A DNA stretch of 13,142 nt from Candidatus Omnitrophota bacterium (GTDB taxonomy: Bacteria; Omnitrophota; Omnitrophia; Omnitrophales; Abzuiibacteriaceae), in assembly GCA_016206995.1 (NCBI GenBank), contig JACQQN010000096.1, positions 1 through 13,142 on the forward strand, in the 5' to 3' direction. Shown here piece by piece: positions 6,989-13,142 of this stretch. The position numbers and the translations under genes are program-made. Within the stretch, counting starts at the first letter, position 1. Every line of letters starts with the position of its first letter. The notes under the pieces were generated by a model. It was not told where the DNA came from, did no database searches, and saw only the letters and a program-made list of their open reading frames with translations.

Positions 6989-7481
6989 CGTTCAGGCATT
7001 AAGAGTTAAAGGTGCGCTTTTGCTTGAAGTGTTAATTGCAGCAGCTGTTCTATCAATTGGTGTTCTTGCGTGTCTGAATATTTTTTCTTCGAGCATTTAT
7101 ACAGCAAGCCGTGTCAAGGAAACAAATATGATTCTCAAGTGGTATGGTGAAACACTCTTTGAGCATTTTCTTGACCCATCAGGAGTAAATTTGGAAGTTG
7201 GAACGAGGATGCTTCCTCTAGATTCAAAAATTCCTTACGACGTTCGATTTTCGACAAGGTCCTTAAATAAGGAAGAGATGATAACGGAAGATGGTAAAGA
7301 AGTTCCGCAACAAATTCCCCAAATAGTTCAACAGCCTTGGGATGTTGAGTTTTTTGATACGACCTTTTCCGTTGACGCAAAAAAAAGAAAATCACACACT
7401 CAGTTTGAGCAGGTTTTGTTTCGTTATGATCAACAAAGAAGACAGCCTCAGAGAGAAACAAGGCAAAATCCAGCAAGCTAA
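6981..7481 (+). CDS. gspI: GspI-like minor pseudopilin
   Basis: 166 residues from GTG 6981, which is preceded by GAGG and overlaps the gspH end by 8 bases. The leader MDNVQALRVKG is short and basic; the processing site would be G11/A12, followed by ALLLEVLIAAAVLSIGVLAC with Glu at +5 (E16). Alanine at +1 is less usual than Phe or Met. The hydrophobic N-helix continues into a soluble domain with a conserved-looking PYDVRFSTRSL block. In known systems GspI forms the quasi-helical pseudopilus tip together with GspJ and GspK, the order seen here. The C-terminal tail is Gln/Arg-rich (QQRRQPQRETRQ) and is encoded by the 56 bases that also code the start of gspJ. Identification rests on the prepilin signal plus position between H and J. 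Confidence 0.78.
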   Translation: MDNVQALRVKGALLLEVLIAAAVLSIGVLACLNIFSSSIYTASRVKETNMILKWYGETLFEHFLDPSGVNLEVGTRMLPLDSKIPYDVRFSTRSLNKEEMITEDGKEVPQQIPQIVQQPWDVEFFDTTFSVDAKKRKSHTQFEQVLFRYDQQRRQPQRETRQNPAS

Positions 7482-8064
7482 TGCCCGCGGTTTTACGCTG
7501 GTTGAAGCCGTGATTGCCATTGCTCTATTTGTGGTGATTGCGATCACAGCGTACAGTGCGTTTCGGAGTGGCTTACTTGCTTATGGACGGGTGGAAGCTG
7601 ATCTTGGCAAGGGATATGAAATCAAAATGCTTACTGATTTAATGAATCAGGAGCTTCGAAATGCGATGTATTATGCTGATTTCTTATTTCAGGGTGAATC
7701 AGATTCCATTAGCTTTCCGTGTCGTCTAAGGCGTTATGACGGGAAAAAAATGACCGAAGACCTTTATTTGGTAACCTATCGGTTTCGTTCGAGAAAACTA
7801 GAACGTTCAGAAAAAAAATGGCGGAAAAAAAGTTTGCGTGAAGAAGAGGGAAGTTCAGAATCGCTTCTTGAGCTAGAAAATTTTCGCTTTCAATTTGCCT
7901 ATAAGAAAAAGAACGATGGTGTTGAATGGAGAAGCGAATGGGGGAAGAAACCTTATTTAGGGCTCCCACGCGGTATTCGGGCGATTCTGAAAGAAAAAGG
8001 TAGTTCGGAAGAAACTATGGTTCAAATCTTGATTCCCCATGGTGTGCTTGGAGTCATACAGTGA
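7426..8064 (+). CDS. gspJ: GspJ-like minor pseudopilin
   Basis: 212 residues from ATG 7426. The prepilin signal is ARG/FTLVEAVIAIALFVVIAITAY, cut at G22/F23, with Glu at +5 (E27); the 22-residue charged leader is long but within range. No ATG, GTG or TTG occurs in frame between 7426 and the processing site, so the gene must overlap gspI by 56 bases unless a rare start is used. After the membrane helix come LLAYGRVEADL, a long helix with MLTDLMNQELRNAMYY, and a basic, beta-rich C-terminal domain ending in MVQILIPHGVLGVIQ, typical of GspJ/T2SSJ. It would form part of the tip complex with GspI and GspK. An upstream in-frame start at 7342 would give an implausible 50-residue leader. Confidence 0.82.
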   Translation: MINKEDSLREKQGKIQQANARGFTLVEAVIAIALFVVIAITAYSAFRSGLLAYGRVEADLGKGYEIKMLTDLMNQELRNAMYYADFLFQGESDSISFPCRLRRYDGKKMTEDLYLVTYRFRSRKLERSEKKWRKKSLREEEGSSESLLELENFRFQFAYKKKNDGVEWRSEWGKKPYLGLPRGIRAILKEKGSSEETMVQILIPHGVLGVIQ

Positions 8065-9242
8065 AACGTCGTAGTGGCAGTATTTTAATTATGGTGATTT
8101 GGATTTTGCTTTTGCTCACATTACTTGCAACGAGCGTAAGTTTGAGGTCTCGTTTAGGAATTAAGCTCTCCTCTTTTTTTACACATAGACTCGAAAACAC
8201 TTATCGAATGCATTCTGCCGTGAATCTTGCCGCCTATTTCATTAATAAAGATGATGACCCAGACAATGATTCAGCGATCGATTCTTGGTATAATACCCCA
8301 CAAGAGTTTGAGACATTTGCTTTATCAAAAGAAGTCAGCATTTCAATCAAGGACGAAGAAAGTAAAATTAATTTAAATCGGGTAGATAAAAATAATGCTG
8401 ATGCGCCCGTTTTGACTGCGTTCTTTGATATTTTAAAACAAAACAACGTTCGCTTAAAAGCTTCCGCAAGCGACCTCATTACGAGCATCATGGTATGGCG
8501 AGGAGATAATACAACCTACCGGCAGGGGAAATCGATCTTAGAGAATGAATATAAAAAAGGAAAGGCATTTGAAAGTATCGATGAATTTAGGTTGATTAAG
8601 TTTATGACGCCGGAAGATTTTGAAGCACTTAAGCCATATTTCACAGTTTATGAAGCGGGTTTTACAGCTTCAGTTAATCCAGTTTATTTTTCGTCCGGAA
8701 GTTTTCCTTTCGACACAAATCGTAGCACTTTTCGGGTGAATATTAATACAGTGCATGAATTAGTTTTGAAGGCGATCGTGCAAAGCCTCCGTATCGGAAC
8801 TAATTCAGAGAAAGAGCTTTTATATCAAACGATTGCCAAAGCGCGCCAAGGAGATGAAAAGAATCCAGCAGTTATTTTTGATACAATGGACCTTACTCCT
8901 CCAGGAAGGGAGTTTGTGAGGAAGTTATGGCCGCGTGAAGTGCAACAGCTAGAAGAGGAAGGGCGCTCGCCAGACCTTATTCCAGTACCTGGAATTGCAG
9001 CAATGATTAACTATCTAATTACCCAATTTTTTACAGTCAATTCTCAATTCTTTTCAGTTCGTGTCGAAACAAAGAAGGGTGGGGTGTTGTCTTTGGGGGT
9101 TGTTGAAACCGTTCTAGGACCCCGGCAACAAATTTTAACTAAAGGCACGCAACGTAATTATTATCCTCAGTGGTTATTAACTGATTCCTTAAGGGGATAC
9201 CCTTATCAGATTTTAGAGTGGAATGAATGGGTGACACGGTGA
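8061..9242 (+). CDS. gspK: GspK-like minor pseudopilin
   Basis: 393 residues, starting at GTG 8061 in a GTGA overlap with the gspJ stop, with GGAG 7 bases upstream. The leader MKRRSG is followed by SILIMVIWILLLLTLLATSV; the +5 position is Met, not Glu, which is a known feature of GspK and separates it from the other pseudopilins. Residues 98-106 (DEESKINLN) and 226-230 (VNINT) are family hallmarks: the first is the acidic/NLN loop of the pilin domain, the second marks the helical insert domain that makes GspK larger than other pseudopilins. GspK caps the pseudopilus tip and may gate its growth. The length is somewhat above the usual figure of about 320-340. The call is firm. Confidence 0.9.
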   Translation: MKRRSGSILIMVIWILLLLTLLATSVSLRSRLGIKLSSFFTHRLENTYRMHSAVNLAAYFINKDDDPDNDSAIDSWYNTPQEFETFALSKEVSISIKDEESKINLNRVDKNNADAPVLTAFFDILKQNNVRLKASASDLITSIMVWRGDNTTYRQGKSILENEYKKGKAFESIDEFRLIKFMTPEDFEALKPYFTVYEAGFTASVNPVYFSSGSFPFDTNRSTFRVNINTVHELVLKAIVQSLRIGTNSEKELLYQTIAKARQGDEKNPAVIFDTMDLTPPGREFVRKLWPREVQQLEEEGRSPDLIPVPGIAAMINYLITQFFTVNSQFFSVRVETKKGGVLSLGVVETVLGPRQQILTKGTQRNYYPQWLLTDSLRGYPYQILEWNEWVTR

Positions 9243-10639
9243 ATTGGCTTAAGAAAACAAGCAAAAATATCACAGGTTTTACGATTATTTATGGTGATTC
9301 ACTGCAAATGGCGCTTTACCACTTGCAAAGTGATGGGACACCGCAACTTATTACAAAAGAAGAGTTTGCGTTAAAAACAACGCCGCCCACTGAAAGAAAG
9401 CGCCTTGCCCACTCCTTTCTCTCTCATGGAGGCCTAAAAGTTCCTTTTCAACACCTTTTGATGCGGGAACATGCATTTACCAAACAATTTCAGTTTCCAT
9501 CGAAAAACCAAGTGGAAATTAAACAAATGCTTGAGCTTAGGCTTCCGAGAGACATTCCATCGACCATTGACCAAATTGTGTATCATTTTCACCCGATTTC
9601 CAGCGAGAGCCAAGAGAGCATTCAAACAGATGTTTTATTGTTTGGCGTCTCAAAAGACTTAATCAACCAAGAACGTGAGCTTCTAAAAACATTTGGAATT
9701 GTTCCACAGCAAATTGTTTTATCAACGATTGTGTTGTCTTCCTATGTCATGAGAAAAATCAATCGCCGGAGCAACTTTCCTAGAATTATCTTATATGGTG
9801 CTGTTGGTCGAGGGGAAGTTATCCTCGTTGAGGAGCAAGGTATTCAATTTAGCCGATCTTTTAATTATGACTCAGCTGATTTAATTCATTCAGTTCATGA
9901 TACCGTTCGCCCTGTTTTTGAGGCGCTTGAGCGAAAATATCCAAAGGCAAAAACTTACGAACTATACATCGCAGGTGAAATGGAACAGGTAAAAGACGAG
10001 TTGTTTCTTGAATATTATCCAAATCGTTTCAGTTTGCAACCAGCTGCGGGCAATCTTTCACCCATTGATTTCTTATTATTTTCTGCGGCAAGTGTTTACA
10101 CAAATGAGGAACGGTTCAATCTTCTTCCAGATGAAGTGAAACAGAAAATTGCCTTGGCGAAAAGTGAAATTGATTTAGCAAAATTTCGTTTCACTTGGAT
10201 TATTCTTGTGGTGATGTTTGCACTGACGTTTTTAGCCACATCTCTACGCATGGCAATCGCATTATCTGCGGTGAACCAGAAGCTTTCTTCCTTGGAACCG
10301 TCCGTCCGAGAAATTAAAGAGATTTCTCGATCGGCTCAGATGCTTCACCTTGTCAAAACACAGAAAATAAGGCCTTTAGACCTATTAGTACAAATTCATG
10401 AGAAATCGCCACAAGGAATTGCGCTCACCGAATTTGAATATGATGAAAAGGGAGGGCAAGTTCATATCAAAGGGCGCACGGATACTCAAGCTGCTGTTGA
10501 TCAATATGTGCGGGTGTTAGGTGCAGTGCAGTGGTTTGGACAGGTTGAACTCCAATATTCTGAAAGTACAAGTGATGGAATTCGATCTCAATTCCAATTC
10601 GCAATCAATGCAACGTTAAAAGACAGGATCCAGTTATGA
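9239..10639 (+). CDS. gspL: GspL-like inner-membrane assembly protein (PilM-PilN type fusion)
   Basis: 466 residues from GTG 9239, chosen because it forms the same GTGA overlap seen at the gspJ/gspK junction; ATG 9227 would add only four residues and is a reasonable alternative. The first 300 or so residues form a cytoplasmic actin-like (PilM/GspL) fold, with IILYGAVGRGEVILVEEQGI and a later YIAGEMEQV block. One membrane helix follows (about 320-342, WIILVVMFALTFLATSL), then a helical linker and a small periplasmic ferredoxin-like domain (about 395-466) of PilN/GspL type. GspL recruits the ATPase GspE on the cytoplasmic side and pairs with GspM in the periplasm. Both partners are encoded directly downstream. 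The order and single-chain architecture favour GspL over separate PilM and PilN. Confidence 0.82.
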   Translation: MNWLKKTSKNITGFTIIYGDSLQMALYHLQSDGTPQLITKEEFALKTTPPTERKRLAHSFLSHGGLKVPFQHLLMREHAFTKQFQFPSKNQVEIKQMLELRLPRDIPSTIDQIVYHFHPISSESQESIQTDVLLFGVSKDLINQERELLKTFGIVPQQIVLSTIVLSSYVMRKINRRSNFPRIILYGAVGRGEVILVEEQGIQFSRSFNYDSADLIHSVHDTVRPVFEALERKYPKAKTYELYIAGEMEQVKDELFLEYYPNRFSLQPAAGNLSPIDFLLFSAASVYTNEERFNLLPDEVKQKIALAKSEIDLAKFRFTWIILVVMFALTFLATSLRMAIALSAVNQKLSSLEPSVREIKEISRSAQMLHLVKTQKIRPLDLLVQIHEKSPQGIALTEFEYDEKGGQVHIKGRTDTQAAVDQYVRVLGAVQWFGQVELQYSESTSDGIRSQFQFAINATLKDRIQL

Positions 10640-11148
10640 GTTTGGGGAAATGGTATTCGTTTTTTGACTTAAAAAAGTCACTGGTTGCTATTATTGTTGT
10701 GCTGCTTTTAATTGTTTTGAATAATCGATGGCAGCGGCTACTTACCACAGAGCTTTCGGATAAGCGCGAAGAGCTGAGCGAATCACTTGCTTTGCTTGAT
10801 TCGAGCTCTGAGATCCATGAAAAAGCAAAAGAAGTAGAAGCGTTAAAGGTGATGAAGCAGGGGCAATCGGAACTCGAAAATTGGACAGATCGAATAGCGC
10901 CTCTTGTAGCCGAGCAGAAATTAATTCTAAGACAAGTGCGCCCTCTTGGAATGGAAGAACGCGGAAAGGTAAAAGAAGAAAAACTTTTTCTGCAAGTCGA
11001 GGGAAATATTGATAGTTTACTCACTCTTTTACACCATTTAGCCGCCCAAGAAACACCAATCTACGTCAGCCGTTATAACATTACCTCTCGGGCGATTGGT
11101 TCTGGTTTTGTTTCGGTCGAACTTGTTTTATCCAGATTAATACTTTAG
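10636..11148 (+). CDS. gspM: GspM/PilO-like inner-membrane assembly protein
   Basis: 170 residues, starting in an ATGA overlap with the gspL stop and preceded by AGGA 7 bases upstream. A short basic N-terminus leads into one membrane helix (about 14-29, LVAIIVVLLLIVL), then a heptad-like charged helix (about 32-85) that is probably a coiled coil, then a small periplasmic alpha/beta domain (about 93-170) with LFLQVEGNIDSLLTLLHHLA, the usual ferredoxin-like pattern of GspM/PilO. It would dimerise with GspL and stabilise the platform. The sequence itself is weakly conserved in this family, so the call depends on topology, size and the position between gspL and gspE. Confidence 0.76.
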   Translation: MSLGKWYSFFDLKKSLVAIIVVLLLIVLNNRWQRLLTTELSDKREELSESLALLDSSSEIHEKAKEVEALKVMKQGQSELENWTDRIAPLVAEQKLILRQVRPLGMEERGKVKEEKLFLQVEGNIDSLLTLLHHLAAQETPIYVSRYNITSRAIGSGFVSVELVLSRLIL

Positions 11149-11160
11149 AATTAAACCAAC

Positions 11161-12846
11161 ATGGCAAAACGTAAAAATTACTTACTAGGCGAAGAACTAA
11201 TTCGACGTAGTTATTGCACCCTTGAACAGATTGAGCGGGCACTTTCAATACAGTTGAAAACCAAGGAATCGCTCGGCACCATCTTAGTTCAGATGGGGTT
11301 TATTTCAGAACACCAGTTGTTGGAAGTTCTTTCTGCTCAGCTCAGCCTCCCGTATCTTGATCCGACGACAATCCCAGTTGATAAAGCAGTACTCGGCAAG
11401 GTGTCCGCAAAAGTTGCACAACATTACCACATTTTTCCAATCCGGTTTGAGCACAACGGGGTTTTGATCGTTAGCAACGATCCGCATAATAGTGAGGTGA
11501 TGGAAGAATTGCGGGCAATTCTCGGAACCGAAATTTATCTGGCATTGGCGGAACAAAAGAAAATTAACCAAGCCATCCAGCGTTATTACGGAATCGGGGC
11601 GTCAGTGCTTGAAGATTTGGTTCGAGGTGATGTGAAACGTGGTAAACCGAGACAAGAAGAGCAAATGGCGTGGGTGGAAGATGTTACCAGTTCTGCCGAA
11701 GAGGGAACTGTCCGAGATTTGGTGAATCAATTGCTTCTGGATGCACAGAAAAAACGTGCAAGCGACATTCACATTGAACCCTTCCAGGAGCGTTTAAGCA
11801 TTCGCTACCGGATTGACGGCGTTCTTACAGATGCCAATGTGCCCGAGAGCATCCGTAAGTTTCATGTCAATATTATTTCACGGATAAAAATTATGGCAGA
11901 ATTAGATGTATCAGAACGGAGATTGCCTCAAGACGGACGCATTAAAATTAAAGTGGGGCAAGATGAGCTCGATCTTCGCATTTCTATTTTACCGAGTGTT
12001 TTTGGTGAATCAGTGGTAGTCCGAATTTTAGCACCGACTAGGCTCTTAACCATTGATCAGATCGGATTTAGTGAATCACATCTTGCATTAATGCGAAAAG
12101 TGCTGCATAAAAATTCAGGAATCTTTCTTCTAACCGGACCTACGGGTAGCGGAAAAACAACCACGCTGTACGGATGCTTGAAAGAGCTAAACGACTTTGG
12201 AAAGAAAATCATTACCATTGAAGATCCAGTGGAATACCAGATTTCAGGGGTGGTTCAAATGCAAGTTCACCCCAAAATTGGATTGACGTTTGCGTCTGGG
12301 CTCCGGCACATGCTTCGTCATGATCCGGATGTGATGATGGTAGGAGAAACTCGGGATCTTGAAACAGCAGAAATCTCAATCCGATCAGCATTGACTGGAC
12401 ACCTTGTTTTTTCGACCTTGCACACCAATGACGCTTGCGGTGCTGTTACCAGGCTTCTTGACATGGGTATCGAGCCATTTCTTGTTGCATCAAGCTTGGA
12501 ATGCGCGGTTGCTCAGAGGCTTGTCAGGCAAATTTGTAAGTCATGTAAAACGGAAGATAAAAATCTACCAGCAGCTCTTGCAAATTTTAAAGCCTTTTCA
12601 AACGCCTCCTATTACAAAGGGAAGGGGTGTGAACACTGTGGCGGAACTGGTTTTTATGGTCGTCTCGCAATTCACGAGGTTTTGGTAATGAATGATACGC
12701 TCAGAGAATGTGTTTCAAAAAATATGTCACTTACCAAATTTCGTGAAGAAGCATCTAAAGAAGGACTTGTCACGTTAGTTCACGATGGCCTTGAAAAGGC
12801 GAAACAAGGATTAACAACAGTTTCAGAGGTTGTGCAATATGCATGA
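11161..12846 (+). CDS. gspE: GspE, type II secretion assembly ATPase
   Basis: 561 residues. The N-terminal region holds two 24-residue repeats (8-31 and 37-60) of the MshEN/T2SSE_N pattern, joined by 5 residues. The ATPase core has the Asp box EDPVEYQ (354-360), Walker A GPTGSGKT (326-333), atypical Walker B DPDVMMVGE (388-396) with E396, and a His box HLVFSTLHTNDA (414-425). A four-cysteine zinc site follows: C459, C462, C490 and C493 (CKSC and CEHC). All catalytic elements look intact. GspE hydrolyses ATP in the cytoplasm to drive pseudopilus growth through GspF and GspL. It is last in the operon, not between gspD and gspF as in classical loci. It starts 12 bases after gspM without a visible Shine-Dalgarno. 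PilB is the nearest alternative; the neighbours favour GspE. Confidence 0.95.
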   Translation: MAKRKNYLLGEELIRRSYCTLEQIERALSIQLKTKESLGTILVQMGFISEHQLLEVLSAQLSLPYLDPTTIPVDKAVLGKVSAKVAQHYHIFPIRFEHNGVLIVSNDPHNSEVMEELRAILGTEIYLALAEQKKINQAIQRYYGIGASVLEDLVRGDVKRGKPRQEEQMAWVEDVTSSAEEGTVRDLVNQLLLDAQKKRASDIHIEPFQERLSIRYRIDGVLTDANVPESIRKFHVNIISRIKIMAELDVSERRLPQDGRIKIKVGQDELDLRISILPSVFGESVVVRILAPTRLLTIDQIGFSESHLALMRKVLHKNSGIFLLTGPTGSGKTTTLYGCLKELNDFGKKIITIEDPVEYQISGVVQMQVHPKIGLTFASGLRHMLRHDPDVMMVGETRDLETAEISIRSALTGHLVFSTLHTNDACGAVTRLLDMGIEPFLVASSLECAVAQRLVRQICKSCKTEDKNLPAALANFKAFSNASYYKGKGCEHCGGTGFYGRLAIHEVLVMNDTLRECVSKNMSLTKFREEASKEGLVTLVHDGLEKAKQGLTTVSEVVQYA

Positions 12847-12892
12847 TGAATTTGTACGCTGAGCAGTGTCCAGCATGCTTCGAAAATGCAAT

Positions 12893-12913
12893 GAAAAACT
12901 TGTAGTTTTCTTT
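12893..12913 (+). terminator. Weak candidate terminator after gspE
   Basis: AAAAC (12895-12899) pairs with GTTTT (12905-12909) around a 5-base loop; G12893 could also pair with C12910 if A12894 is bulged out. TTT follows at 12911-12913. It lies about 47 bases after the gspE stop, where the operon should end, but the stem is short and A/T-rich and the T-run is poor, so its strength is doubtful. Confidence 0.22.
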
Positions 12914-12942
12914 AAAAAGTCAGTCTAGAATTATCCTCCGAA

Positions 12943-12971
12943 TTGATTCAATTTATTCCTTCGTGTATGGC
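12943..12971 (+). promoter_or_regulatory. Candidate promoter of the tRNA-Pro gene
   Basis: TTGATT (12943-12948, four of six matches to the -35 consensus) and TATGGC (12966-12971, three of six) are 17 bases apart. Transcription would start about 8 bases before the tRNA. The spacing is ideal, but the -10 box is poor, so the tRNA could instead be read from the upstream operon or from another site. Confidence 0.27.
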
Positions 12972-12985
12972 GCTTTGCAAATTAT

Positions 12986-13059
12986 CGGGGCGTAGCTCAG
13001 CTGGCTAGAGCACTCGCTTTGGGAGCGAGGGGTCGCGAGTTCAAATCTCGCCGCCCCGA
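12986..13059 (+). tRNA. tRNA-Pro (anticodon UGG)
   Basis: The 74-base segment folds as a full cloverleaf. The acceptor CGGGGCG (12986-12992) pairs with CGCCCCG (13052-13058), with discriminator A13059. The D-arm is GCTC...GAGC (12995-13011). The anticodon stem CTCGC/GCGAG encloses the loop TTTGGGA, with anticodon TGG at 13020-13022. The T-arm is GCGAG/CTCGC around TTCAAAT (13035-13051). The C1-G72 pair and A73 are bacterial tRNA-Pro identity elements. It reads CCA and, by wobble, other proline codons. The 3' CCA is not encoded, so it must be added after transcription. The gene is isolated, with a run of seven T directly after the mature end. Confidence 0.97.
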
Positions 13060-13142
13060 TTTTTTTGAAAATTTAGAAATCCTCACCTTTTATTCCTCTC
13101 CAAGTTATCTAATCACAATAGGATGCACGCTTTTTGTATTAC

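Noticed and set aside
13060..13066. T-run after tRNA-Pro as an intrinsic terminator
   Set aside because: Seven T follow the mature 3' end, but the only strong hairpin (the T-arm) is separated from them by about 8 bases, so this is not a standard terminator; the acceptor stem could only act as part of a larger fold.
13067..13142. Possible start of another gene or promoter to the right of the tRNA
   Set aside because: The 76 bases contain no clear frame, ribosome site or promoter pair; too little sequence to call.
1..13142. CRISPR array, insertion sequence, integron or phage attachment site
   Set aside because: No direct repeat series, transposase, terminal inverted repeats or integrase is visible. 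The tRNA could serve as an attachment site, but no repeat of its 3' end is found in the window.

Overview
The window is about 13 kb of densely packed, plus-strand coding sequence from a diderm (Gram-negative type) bacterium of moderately low G+C. It carries almost one complete type II secretion system (T2SS) locus. The flanks are the end of a cell-elongation gene pair (a PBP2-type transpeptidase and RodA) on the left and a tRNA-Pro gene on the right. The secretin, the SEDS/PBP pair and the full set of inner-membrane assembly genes mean the cell has an outer membrane and a peptidoglycan wall. I cannot fix the phylum from sequence alone. The unusual gene order, the divergent proteins and a peptidase_MA-type gene inside the operon suggest an uncultured lineage (Omnitrophota/PVC-like or similar), but this is only a guess.

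Layout. Positions 1-405 hold the C-terminal part of mrdA (PBP2), which overlaps rodA (402-1481) by ATGA. A 250-bp gap (1482-1731) contains a plausible sigma70-type promoter and no convincing gene. The T2SS run follows at 1732-12846 with no gap larger than about 12 bp: gspC, gspD, gspF, a secreted HExxH putative peptidase, gspH, gspI, gspJ, gspK, gspL, gspM and gspE. Most junctions overlap (ATGA or GTGA) or are separated by a few bases, so a single polycistronic transcript is likely. A 139-bp gap then leads to tRNA-Pro(UGG) at 12986-13059.

How the parts fit. GspE is the cytoplasmic ATPase, docked on GspL/GspM/GspF in the inner membrane. The minor pseudopilins GspH, I, J and K would form the tip of the pseudopilus, GspC links the inner-membrane platform to the secretin, and GspD is the outer-membrane pore. 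Two expected parts are missing from the window: the major pseudopilin GspG and the prepilin peptidase GspO. They must be encoded elsewhere if the machine works.

The most notable points are four. (1) The C-terminus of the secretin ends in a stretch that reads like a TonB/TolA C-terminal domain, where classical GspD proteins carry a pilotin-binding S-domain. (2) A gluzincin-like peptidase gene occupies the slot between gspF and gspH where gspG normally sits. (3) GspE has a well-kept 24-5-24 MshEN-type (c-di-GMP-binding family) N-terminal repeat in which the first, normally Arg, position of both repeats is replaced. (4) gspI and gspJ overlap by 56 bp, and this overlap cannot be avoided by choosing another standard start codon.
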